This document shows positions 1 through 7,893 of a stretch of DNA of 8,224 nt, piece after piece; the stretch's first letter is position 1; each line of letters begins with the position of its first letter. The notes beneath the pieces were generated by a model that worked only from the letters and a program-made list of their open reading frames with translations, was not told the DNA's origin and searched no databases. Made by a program: the position numbers and the translations under genes. This DNA comes from an uncultured Acidimicrobium sp. (GTDB lineage: Bacteria; Actinomycetota; Acidimicrobiia; Acidimicrobiales; Ilumatobacteraceae): NCBI GenBank assembly GCA_903853285.1, contig CAINTF010000300.1, positions 1-8,224 of the forward strand. Direction: 5' to 3'.

Positions 1-58
1 ACAGTACTCGCGATATGCCCAATTGAGGCGGTTACTCGCCAGTACAGCGAAATTGCCC

Positions 59-77
59 ATAAAGAATCTTTATTTTT
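59..77 (+). terminator. Possible weak intrinsic terminator
   Basis: ATAAAG (59-64) and CTTTAT (68-73) form a perfect 6-bp stem with a 3-nt loop, followed by a run of five T (73-77). The stem has only one G-C pair, so it is weak for a terminator. If real, it would end a plus-strand gene lying mostly left of the window. A small GGCG/CGCC hairpin at 27-40 lies just upstream. Confidence 0.3.
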
Positions 78-234
78 CTGTCAATAACGGTGTGAGAAAG
101 CCCCATATGCGTTAGTTTTTCCATTCCTGATGCGAGAAATACTCGTACAGAAAGGACCAACCACTAACGGATAGCACCGAGCAAAGTCGTACGAACCGAG
201 TCTCTGACAACGGCGTGCGCCACCCGCCACGGGC

Positions 235-262
235 GAACCCCCAACCCTCACGGGAGGAGTTC
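235..262 (+). promoter_or_regulatory. Hairpin enclosing the ribosome-binding site
   Basis: The Shine-Dalgarno stretch GGGAGGAG (252-259) can be paired along its length. GAAC 235-238 pairs with GTTC 259-262, CC 240-241 with GG 256-257, and CCC 245-247 with GGG 252-254. The loop is TCAC, with a C-A mismatch and a small asymmetric bulge between helices. In the mRNA this would sequester the ribosome-binding site of the ORF starting at 265. The pairing is visible in the sequence. That it regulates translation is inference, and no known riboswitch class was recognised. Confidence 0.35.
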
Positions 263-264
263 TC

Positions 265-417
265 ATGGACGCACAACCAAACGGCATGCAAACGCATGGA
301 CGTAAAGGATTTTCATATGACTGGCAGTCACTGCTCGTGCCAGCCGAACCGGAGTTCAGCAAACAGCTGAACGACATCATCAACGACGACACCGTCTCTG
401 CTGATCTCGGCTCCTAA
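265..417 (+). CDS. Small hypothetical protein, 50 aa
   Basis: An ATG start preceded by a near-perfect Shine-Dalgarno site (GGGAGGAG, 252-259) at 5-nt spacing opens a 50-codon frame ending in TAA at 415-417. The product is hydrophilic and acidic in its C-terminal half, with no Cys, no signal peptide and no membrane segment. It has a central aromatic stretch around residues 16-20 (F-S-Y-D-W) and a likely amphipathic helix around residues 28-40. I do not recognise a family. There is no Leu run, so it is not the leucine leader peptide, which lies further downstream at 522-554. The strong ribosome-binding site is the main evidence that it is translated. It could be a conserved small protein, a peptide precursor or a spurious ORF. 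A longer Cys/Ser-rich minus-strand frame overlaps this region but lacks support. Confidence 0.5.
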   Translation: MDAQPNGMQTHGRKGFSYDWQSLLVPAEPEFSKQLNDIINDDTVSADLGS

Positions 418-487
418 CTCAGTCTTTTCTCAGACTCGTAGCTCCCCTTCGGGTTGAGCAACCATTACATGGCCCCTTTGGGGGTAG

Positions 488-2374
<1,887 letters not shown>

Positions 2375-2380
2375 CTCAAC

Positions 2381-2386
2381 TAGTCT
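2381..2386 (+). promoter_or_regulatory. Putative leaderless -10 element of the ferredoxin gene
   Basis: TAGTCT fits TAnnnT and ends 6 nt before the ATG at 2393, the spacing expected if transcription starts at the A of the start codon. No Shine-Dalgarno site lies in the 18-bp gap after leuA. The ferredoxin could therefore have its own transcript in addition to read-through from leuA. No clear -35 is visible. Confidence 0.35.
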
Positions 2387-2392
2387 GATCTC

Positions 2393-2584
2393 ATGCAGAT
2401 AACGGTCGACTTCGACATGTGTGCCGCTACCGGCGGCTGCGTTAATCAAGCACCAGAGGTGTTTGAGATTCGTGACGACGGTTTCTTATATGTCCTGCAA
2501 GAAAATCCAAATGAGTCATTGCGGGACAAGGTAAAACTTGCCGAAGACTTGTGCCCTACTGGCGCCATCACCATCACCGAGTAA
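2393..2584 (+). CDS. [3Fe-4S] ferredoxin, single cluster
   Basis: A 63-aa acidic protein of the small actinobacterial ferredoxin family that often serves cytochrome P450 systems. Cluster ligands are C10, C16 and C54, in the arrangement C-x2-T-x2-C ... CPTGAI. The position that is a cluster cysteine in 4Fe ferredoxins is T13, so a [3Fe-4S] cluster is expected. The family's AP-x-VF element follows the second cysteine (residues 20-24). It is a cytosolic one-electron carrier. No P450, reductase or other obvious partner lies in the window: the neighbours are leuA and pyrF. The ATG is the first in frame and gives a standard-length protein. It has no Shine-Dalgarno site, and a TAnnnT hexamer 6 nt upstream suggests leaderless transcription. 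Its physiological partner cannot be read from this window. Confidence 0.9.
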   Translation: MQITVDFDMCAATGGCVNQAPEVFEIRDDGFLYVLQENPNESLRDKVKLAEDLCPTGAITITE

Positions 2585-2599
2585 GACGCGCAGTTACTC

Positions 2600-3415
2600 G
2601 TGGGCTTCACTTCCAAACTCAACTCCGCGTGGGCCACGAGTAATTCAGCATTGTGCGTGGGTCTCGACCCCGACATCAGCAAACTTCCCTTACATCTGCA
2701 ATCCGATCCGCTCGGTGTACAAAAGTTTTGCATCGACATTGTTGATGCCACAGCCGACACGGTGTGCGCATTCAAGCCGCAGATCGCATACTTCGCAGCA
2801 ATTGGCGCGGAGGCTCAGTTGCAGGCGGTGTGCGACCACATTCGCACCCAGTACCCACACACTGTGCTCATTCTCGATGCCAAGCGCGGCGACATCGGTG
2901 ACACGGCAACTCTTTATGCACGTGAGGCTTTCGAGCGATATCAAGCCGATGCCGTCACGGTGAATCCTTATCTCGGGACCGATTCTCTAGAACCATTTTT
3001 GCGCACAAGCGGCAAAGGCACCATCGTGTTATGTCGTACATCCAACCCAGGTAGTGCAGAGTTTCAATCTCAACTTATTGACAACGAACCGCTCTACAAG
3101 GTAATCGCTCGCACTGCAGCCACCAAGTGGAACTCGATTGGTGATTGTGCTCTTGTGGTTGGCGCAACATACCCAACCGAATTAGCCGAAGTTCGCGCCA
3201 TCGTTGGCGACATGCCTTTGCTTGTTCCTGGCATTGGCGCACAAGGCGGAGACATTCAAGCAGCGGTCACGGCAGGCCGCACTGCCAATGGCACCGGACT
3301 CATTATCAACTCTTCACGCGCAGTGTTATACGCAAGTAGTGGCAGCGATTTTGCTCAAGCAGCACGCACTGTGGCACTCACCACACGAGACGCCATTCGC
3401 CAATTCTCCAACTAA
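2600..3415 (+). CDS. pyrF: Orotidine 5'-phosphate decarboxylase (type 2)
   Basis: Converts OMP to UMP with loss of CO2, the last step of de novo pyrimidine synthesis, in the cytosol. The 271-aa product matches the length of the long (type 2, mycobacterial-like) subfamily. The catalytic D-x-K-x-x-D element is at D93, K95 and D98 (LDAKRGD). The substrate region FKPQ is at 58-61, C-R-T-S-N-P-G-S at 145-152, the phosphate-binding VPGIGAQGG at 209-217 and N-S-S-R at 237-240. It starts with GTG. An in-frame stop six codons upstream makes this the earliest possible start, and the first residues align well with family N-termini. There is no Shine-Dalgarno site and no -10-like hexamer at leaderless spacing, so translation may depend on coupling to the ferredoxin gene, which ends 15 nt upstream. 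No other pyr genes are in view. Confidence 0.95.
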   Translation: MGFTSKLNSAWATSNSALCVGLDPDISKLPLHLQSDPLGVQKFCIDIVDATADTVCAFKPQIAYFAAIGAEAQLQAVCDHIRTQYPHTVLILDAKRGDIGDTATLYAREAFERYQADAVTVNPYLGTDSLEPFLRTSGKGTIVLCRTSNPGSAEFQSQLIDNEPLYKVIARTAATKWNSIGDCALVVGATYPTELAEVRAIVGDMPLLVPGIGAQGGDIQAAVTAGRTANGTGLIINSSRAVLYASSGSDFAQAARTVALTTRDAIRQFSN

Positions 3416-3418
3416 AGT
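3413..3418 (+). promoter_or_regulatory. Putative leaderless -10 element of the SCP-2 gene
   Basis: TAAAGT overlaps the pyrF stop codon (3413-3415), fits TAnnnT and ends 7 nt before the ATG at 3426. No Shine-Dalgarno site is present. This suggests an internal promoter giving a leaderless mRNA, besides co-transcription with pyrF. No -35 is apparent. Confidence 0.35.
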
Positions 3419-3425
3419 TCTTCGT

Positions 3426-3839
3426 ATGCCTCACCCGTTTTTATCTGAAGAGTGGATTACCGAGGCGCGGATTATTCGCGCAAAATACGAAGGACAAGTT
3501 CCAAAAATCCCAATCACTATTCGCATGAATCAAGTCATCACCAAAGTTCCATTTGGCAATGGCGATATCACTAGCCACATCGATACATCATCCGGTGTTT
3601 TGGTCATGGACCTCGGGCACCTCGACGAACCAGACCTCACAGTGACAACCGATTACGAAACAGCGCACAAAGTCTTTTTCGATCAAGACCCACAGGCTGG
3701 CATGCAAGCATTTATGTCAGGTCGCATCAAGGTTGAAGGTGACGTCACCAAAATGTTGATGATGCCGTCAGTCATGCCAGTGAGCGAACTCGCAGAGCAA
3801 GTCGCCGCCGAAATTCTCAGCATTACTTCACAGCAATAA
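3426..3839 (+). CDS. SCP-2 sterol-transfer domain protein
   Basis: A 137-aa stand-alone SCP-2 domain protein. These small cytosolic domains bind lipids, sterols or fatty acyl groups in a hydrophobic tunnel. The most diagnostic stretch is the C-terminal F-M-S-G-R-I-K-V-E-G-D (residues 97-106 and following), the family's 'sGk-lkv-Gd' strand-turn, followed by a Met-rich helix (110-117). The central strands include V-L-V-M-D-L-G (58-64). It has no signal peptide and no membrane segment. The frame extends upstream into pyrF, but the ATG at 3426, 10 nt after the pyrF stop, gives a normal-length domain. It follows pyrF closely, yet no pathway link to pyrimidine synthesis is evident and the ligand is unknown. 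It ends 2 nt from the convergent transporter gene. Confidence 0.85.
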   Translation: MPHPFLSEEWITEARIIRAKYEGQVPKIPITIRMNQVITKVPFGNGDITSHIDTSSGVLVMDLGHLDEPDLTVTTDYETAHKVFFDQDPQAGMQAFMSGRIKVEGDVTKMLMMPSVMPVSELAEQVAAEILSITSQQ

Positions 3840-3841
3840 AG

Positions 3842-5335
3842 TTAAAGAGTATTTGCAGCGCGGTCTACTGAGCGAACCAAGCTTGCAGTCACTATTGCAA
3901 GCGCTGCGCACACAACTCCCACAAGCAAACCGTTGGAGTAACTCACAACTTTCCCAGATTTTTCAGTGATGTCGTGAACACTGATCATCAATGCTCCACC
4001 CATCACCGCGCCCATTTGCGACATCAGTTGCTGCATTGCGCTTGCAACTCCCATGTCACTTGACTTCACAGATGCAGCAAGTAGCGCAGTAAGACTCGGC
4101 GCAGCAATTCCCATTCCCAAACCTGTCAATGCCAAGCTCAGCGCAATCACCCAGTCATGTGTGCCGGCACCAATGCTGTGCATCACGATCATTGCGATCA
4201 GAATTGCTCCTGCCCCCGCCATTCCAGTATTGCGCTCGCCCGTCCTACCAACGATGTATCCGGCCATAGGAGCAATCAACGAGAACGTCAATGGTCTTGC
4301 AATTACTAACCAACCAATGTGTGATGGTTTATATCCAAGGCCATTCTCGAGCAACTGTGGCAGTAGCAAAAAACTTCCCATGTATGCCATGTTCATCAAT
4401 CCTTGTGTGGCAACAGGAAAAGCAACGTTGCGAGTGCGCAGCCACTTGACTGGAATCAACGGATCTGCTGCTGTTTTTTCCACTTGATAAAAGATCAGTA
4501 ATGCGGCGATTCCAGCAATACCGCTTGCCAATGTTGCTGGGCTGAGCCAACCCCACGAATTGCCGCGGTTGATCGTAAGCAAAATGAGTACCGACCCTGC
4601 ACCGAGCGTTGCCGACCCTTTCACGTCAAATCTCACGTTCTCTTGACGGTCAGTATCGGGCAGCAAACGGTAGGACACAAGTGCTCCGAGCACGCACAGT
4701 GGTGCCTGCACTAAAAAGATGACGCGCCAACCAAAAATTTCTACGAGCGGAGTGCCCGCAACAACACCAAGCACAGGTGCACCTGCAGTAACGAAACTCC
4801 AGTACCCAAGTGGCCGCACTCGTTCGTCGGCACGAAACATTCGGTTGATGTATGCCATTGCTGAAGGGCCAGTTGCAGCACCAGCGGCAGCCGACAATGT
4901 GCGAAACACAATTAACGAAACCGCGTTCCAAGCAAAGCCACTAATGAGCGAAAAGATTCCGGCGAAAAGTAACCCACCAACAAACATGCGCTTGTGACCC
5001 CACAGGTCACCCGACTTTCCAAATGCAGGCCCAACTACACCAAACGCCAAGAGAGGCGCAGTAATCGTCCAGCTCAGTACGGTCACACTGCTGCCAAGGC
5101 TGTCTGCAACAGTTTTGAGCGACACCACCAACAAGGTGATGGTAAAACTCACGGTAAACACTGATGCCAACAACACGGCAAGTGTGGCTTTGCGATGCGT
5201 TAAGCCAACTGTCTTTGCAACTTTGCCTGTAAGCAAGCGCGACCAAGGGATGATTGAAATCTCATCAACACCACCAGAGTCAATAATTCCGGCTTCATCG
5301 TCGAGCGACTTTGCAAGGTGCTCGTTCTTTTTCAC
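3842..5335 (-). CDS. MFS transporter, DHA2 (EmrB/QacA-like) type
   Basis: A 497-aa inner-membrane transporter with about 14 hydrophobic segments: near residues 50-72, 86-107, 116-136, 138-158, 176-198, 202-224, 240-256, 266-284, 305-327, 338-362, 373-391, 396-418, 436-454 and 468-487. The loop between TM2 and TM3 has MFS motif A (G-K-S-G-D-L-W-G-H-K-R, 106-116). TM5 has a motif C-like G-A-P-V-L-G-V-V-A-G (185-194), typical of proton-coupled drug/metabolite exporters of the DHA2 group. The substrate is unknown. A roughly 48-residue hydrophilic, partly acidic N-terminal tail precedes TM1 and is longer than usual. The GTG start has no usable Shine-Dalgarno site, but TATTGT ends 6 nt upstream. 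It lies 40 bp downstream of the pseudokinase gene on the same strand. Co-transcription with the pseudokinase is possible. Confidence 0.9.
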   Translation of the reverse strand: MKKNEHLAKSLDDEAGIIDSGGVDEISIIPWSRLLTGKVAKTVGLTHRKATLAVLLASVFTVSFTITLLVVSLKTVADSLGSSVTVLSWTITAPLLAFGVVGPAFGKSGDLWGHKRMFVGGLLFAGIFSLISGFAWNAVSLIVFRTLSAAAGAATGPSAMAYINRMFRADERVRPLGYWSFVTAGAPVLGVVAGTPLVEIFGWRVIFLVQAPLCVLGALVSYRLLPDTDRQENVRFDVKGSATLGAGSVLILLTINRGNSWGWLSPATLASGIAGIAALLIFYQVEKTAADPLIPVKWLRTRNVAFPVATQGLMNMAYMGSFLLLPQLLENGLGYKPSHIGWLVIARPLTFSLIAPMAGYIVGRTGERNTGMAGAGAILIAMIVMHSIGAGTHDWVIALSLALTGLGMGIAAPSLTALLAASVKSSDMGVASAMQQLMSQMGAVMGGALMISVHDITEKSGKVVSYSNGLLVGVVCAALAIVTASLVRSVDRAANTL

Positions 5336-5341
5336 TCTTCT

Positions 5342-5347
5342 ACAATA
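5342..5347 (-). promoter_or_regulatory. Putative leaderless -10 element of the MFS gene
   Basis: Read on the minus strand, TATTGT (5347 to 5342) matches four of six bases of TATAAT, including the conserved TA...T. It ends 6 nt before the GTG start at 5335. The purine stretch AGAAGA between them abuts the start codon and is too close to act as a Shine-Dalgarno site. No good -35 is seen. Confidence 0.35.
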
Positions 5348-5375
5348 ATGCCGCTACTGCATCAATGCTGTTGTC

Positions 5376-7304
5376 TTAAGGAAAGACGAGATCGATTGTT
5401 GCGCCGCGTGGCACCTGATCACCATTGGTAACCGCTTTCTCACCAACAAATGCCTTGCGCAATTTGTAATTTGGTTTACCTGTGACTTTTCCCACAACGA
5501 ATCCTGCTTCAAGAAGCCTTGGTTCTACCGTTGCAAAACTATTTCCGATGATTCGAGGCATCTCTACTAAATCTGGTCCGAGTGAAATTGCGTAGGCAAC
5601 TTGTGAGTCACGTGCAATTTGAGTTCCTGGCACTACAGATTGGGCTCCAATCAAACCTTCGGCAGCAGCGTTGCTCTTGGCAGCCGGTGTCTCAACTAAT
5701 ACCAAGTGCAAATCATTCATTACTGTCTGTGCTTGCTCAAGCGTCATTCCTAAAAGCGATGGCATCTCTCGCGGTGCTGGTCCAGTTGAAACCAACACAT
5801 CGATTGCGGTTCCACGCAACACTTTGTCCCCTGGTATCAAACTTGGTTGCTCTGGTACCAACCACGAAATTACAGAGCCTGCGGCAACATCTTCGCTTGG
5901 CGAATCTTTTTGTGTTGGCACGAGCTCGAGTGCTGTCAGCGCATCAACGGCTTCTTGCAAAGTCTTGCCAATTAAGTCTGGCAATTCTGCAAGCGATGGT
6001 CCTTGCGAAATAACGAGAGTTAAGGTCTTGCCCTCTTCAAGTGATTCACCAAACGCTGGTTCAGTGCGAATGACATTTCCTGCGGGCACCTCGTCGCTGC
6101 GCTCAGCCGTCACAACGATTGTCCACTTAAACGGCACCACCAAGTTGCGGGCTTCCCCTTCGTTCATCTCAGCAAATGCAGGAATGTTGTGGGAATGCTT
6201 CACAAATACTCGATACGAGATTCCACCGGCGATCAACAACGCCACCACGGCCCCTATTGCCACAAACCGCTTATGCCGTTTGATTTCCTCTGGATTCACC
6301 ACATGAATTGGCTCGTCCGAATTGTTGATGACCATTTTCTGCTCCGAAGCAGCAGTCGGTACAACAGGTCGTGCAATCTCGCCTGTTCTGTCAACAATCT
6401 TTTCCTCTATCACCGATTCGAAACTCTTCGATTCAAGCGGCTCAATTGGGAGAGGCATCGGCATCTTGTCGGCAATAGCGGCAAACGCCCTCCCGAAGTC
6501 AATTGCACTAAACCTTTCACTCGCTTCGGGCCGTCCAGCACGCTCGAGTGGCGCGGCAATTGGACCCAGATCGGCCGACACTGGCAGCAATTTGTCAATT
6601 CGTGCGGCAAGCGTAATTGCCGCTGTATCACCAACAAATGGCAGTGACCCCGTAATTAATTCAAGCAGTGTCAAGGCAAGCGAATAGACATCGCTTTGTT
6701 CTGTTGGTTGTTGACCAACTGCGATCTCTGGTGCTGCGTAACTCGCTTGCTCAATACTCATCTGTTCAGAGTGCACCACACGCTTCAGACCCAATCCTGC
6801 AAGCCTTACTCGCGAGTCATCACCTAGGAAAATATTTGCGGGGCGTAAGTCTCCATGCACCCATCCTTTACCGTGCAAAAAATGCAACGCTCTGCATACA
6901 TCGAGACCAACTGCAAGCGCTTGAGATGGAGTAAGTCTGCGACCACGATCCAAAATCTCACGCAATGTTCCGCCTGCATAGTGCTCAAGCACCGTAAATG
7001 CATATAACGTCCCATCGACGTCTTGCGTTCCCCAGTCATCTATCGAAGCAAGCGAAGGATGCGACATACTCGCAAGCATTTGCGTCTGCCTCTTAAATAA
7101 TTCAATTGCATCGGCCACAAGAACTACACCGCTGTCTAAGTCAATGAGGGACTGCGCGGTTGACACTCGAATAACAACACGTTTGTGACTACGTACGTCA
7201 GTTGCGTCGTAAACCGACGACTCTCCAGATCCTCCACCCCGAGAATCACCGATGCGATATCGGTTGGCGAATAATGCGCCAACCAATGGATCTTGTCTAC
7301 TCAT
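5376..7304 (-). CDS. Membrane-anchored PASTA protein with a kinase-like (pseudokinase) domain
   Basis: A 642-aa protein with the layout of PknB-type Ser/Thr kinases. A cytosolic kinase fold spans about residues 14-275, a linker 276-345 and one TM segment about 347-367. Four extracellular PASTA-type units follow at about 375-436 (divergent), 437-508, 509-577 and 578-642. Structural motifs survive: a Gly-rich loop (G23-G27), A-P-E (191-193), D205 and S208 of the D-x-x-S element, and R264. Catalytic ones do not. The VAIK lysine is R46 (V-V-I-R), the alpha-C glutamate appears to be Q73, HRDxKPxN is H-G-D-L-R-P-A-N (150-157), and DFG is G-L-G (170-172). Only D152 and N157 remain. The activation segment (173-190) is short and has no Thr. 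I infer little or no phosphotransfer activity, and a sensing or scaffold role through PASTA binding of cell-wall ligands. The frame is intact, so it is not a decayed gene. It lies upstream of the MFS gene. Confidence 0.9.
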   Translation of the reverse strand: MSRQDPLVGALFANRYRIGDSRGGGSGESSVYDATDVRSHKRVVIRVSTAQSLIDLDSGVVLVADAIELFKRQTQMLASMSHPSLASIDDWGTQDVDGTLYAFTVLEHYAGGTLREILDRGRRLTPSQALAVGLDVCRALHFLHGKGWVHGDLRPANIFLGDDSRVRLAGLGLKRVVHSEQMSIEQASYAAPEIAVGQQPTEQSDVYSLALTLLELITGSLPFVGDTAAITLAARIDKLLPVSADLGPIAAPLERAGRPEASERFSAIDFGRAFAAIADKMPMPLPIEPLESKSFESVIEEKIVDRTGEIARPVVPTAASEQKMVINNSDEPIHVVNPEEIKRHKRFVAIGAVVALLIAGGISYRVFVKHSHNIPAFAEMNEGEARNLVVPFKWTIVVTAERSDEVPAGNVIRTEPAFGESLEEGKTLTLVISQGPSLAELPDLIGKTLQEAVDALTALELVPTQKDSPSEDVAAGSVISWLVPEQPSLIPGDKVLRGTAIDVLVSTGPAPREMPSLLGMTLEQAQTVMNDLHLVLVETPAAKSNAAAEGLIGAQSVVPGTQIARDSQVAYAISLGPDLVEMPRIIGNSFATVEPRLLEAGFVVGKVTGKPNYKLRKAFVGEKAVTNGDQVPRGATIDLVFP

Positions 7305-7405
7305 GAGCCATTAAACCTAGTCCAGAGAAGACCTTTATGCCCAGTGCCATGTGACCATTGGCCCAGAGCTCTTGAAGTTTGCAGAAAATCGGCGAGAATG
7401 GAGAA
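7305..7405. promoter_or_regulatory. Divergent promoter region of pseudokinase and anchored protein
   Basis: About 100 bp separate the two divergent starts. On the plus strand TTGAAG (7372-7377) and GAGAAT (7394-7399) have a 16-bp spacer, and the -10-like element ends 6 nt before the GTG at 7406. This could also be a leaderless promoter, though the hexamer lacks the initial T. On the minus strand, in front of the ATG at 7304, TAGGTT and the overlapping TTTAAT lie about 9 and 5 nt upstream. No strong Shine-Dalgarno site is present on either side, apart from a possible GGCGAG (7391-7396) for the plus gene. Confidence 0.3.
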
Positions 7406-7882
7406 GTGAAAAAAATTGACTTTAAATTGCTTCTCATCAGTGTCGGAATTTCTGCCGGGCTCGTGTTGTTTGTGCTCGGAGTACGCACTGGTCTCACTGG
7501 TCGTGATGCAACAAATCTTCCAGATGCGATCGAACAAATTTCCCCAGGTCAAGGCGATCAAGTTCTCCAACAATCACAAATTATTGTCGACTTCATTGAG
7601 GGATATACCGCAACGTTGACAATTGATGGAATTGAGTTACCAACAACTCGTCTCGACGAAGTGATTGCTACGGGAAAACAAATCACCCCTGGAGCGCAAA
7701 TCAACTTGCCTCCTACTGCAGTCTTTGATGTTGGTAACTACATCATCAGTTACCTTCCTCAGGCTGGCGCACCGATAGAGGAACTCACTCAGGGTGAACA
7801 CACGGGCAGTGTCCGTTATTGGCTCATCAAAGATGGAGAAAATGCATCGCGTACGTATTCCTGGACTTTCTTCGTCGACTGA
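7406..7882 (+). CDS. Single-TM anchored protein with Ig-like extracytoplasmic domain
   Basis: A 158-aa protein of unknown function. It has a short basic N-terminus (M-K-K-I-D-F-K), one hydrophobic segment at about residues 8-26, then an extracytoplasmic domain rich in predicted beta-strands. That topology indicates an uncleaved signal anchor. The domain opens with a CopC/Ig-like phrase (I-S-P-G-Q-G-D near 45-51, then I-I-V-D-F) and closes with a strand of the S-W-T-F-F-V type (152-157). This suggests a bacterial Ig-like fold. I see no metal-binding His/Met cluster that would make it CopC. The start is uncertain. GTG at 7406 gives a standard charged N-terminus, while an in-frame TTG at 7379 would add nine residues. 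It is divergent from the pseudokinase and converges on gcvH with an 11-nt gap. Membership of a cell-envelope pathway is inference. Confidence 0.75.
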   Translation: MKKIDFKLLLISVGISAGLVLFVLGVRTGLTGRDATNLPDAIEQISPGQGDQVLQQSQIIVDFIEGYTATLTIDGIELPTTRLDEVIATGKQITPGAQINLPPTAVFDVGNYIISYLPQAGAPIEELTQGEHTGSVRYWLIKDGENASRTYSWTFFVD

Positions 7883-7893
7883 TTAGTCAATCG

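Larger units (their letters stand above)
1..264. other. Non-coding or undetermined left edge
   Basis: I cannot support a gene here. Short open stretches touch the left edge: a plus-strand frame ending in TGA at 24-26, another ending in TAA at 85-87, and a minus-strand frame that could start with ATG at 60 and run off the edge. None is long enough to recognise or to choose between. A TTGACA (minus strand, 84-79) lies upstream of the possible minus-strand start, but no convincing -10 follows it. Positions 59-77 hold an AT-rich hairpin described separately. Positions 235-262 form a hairpin over the ribosome-binding site of the following small ORF. The remainder (about 88-234) shows nothing I recognise. 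Confidence 0.5.

Noticed and set aside
187..262. Riboswitch (guanidine-type ACGG repeats, or SAM/glycine-like GGGAG) in the 5' region of the small ORF
   Set aside because: Several ACGG tetranucleotides and a CACGGGAG string occur, but I could not fit the helices or conserved core of any class. Only the ribosome-binding-site hairpin was kept.
81..392. Minus-strand ORF of 103 codons near the left edge
   Set aside because: It has a Cys/Ser/Gly/Arg-rich composition with no recognisable domain. The opposite-strand 50-aa ORF has the much better ribosome-binding site.
3204..3425. Upstream extension of the SCP-2 frame into pyrF
   Set aside because: It overlaps the conserved C-terminal part of pyrF. 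The ATG at 3426 yields a standard SCP-2 length.
5671..6306. Plus-strand ORF of 211 codons, Ser/Thr-rich
   Set aside because: It is opposite the PASTA and TM region of the pseudokinase gene. Its low-complexity product is the expected reverse reading of that gene.
5376..7304. Pseudogene interpretation of the kinase-like gene
   Set aside because: The frame is uninterrupted over 642 codons. The Gly-rich loop, APE and D-x-x-S motifs and all PASTA units are preserved, which points to a maintained protein.
7406..7882. CopC copper-binding protein
   Set aside because: The opening phrase and fold type are similar, but there is no N-terminal His and no Met-rich copper site.
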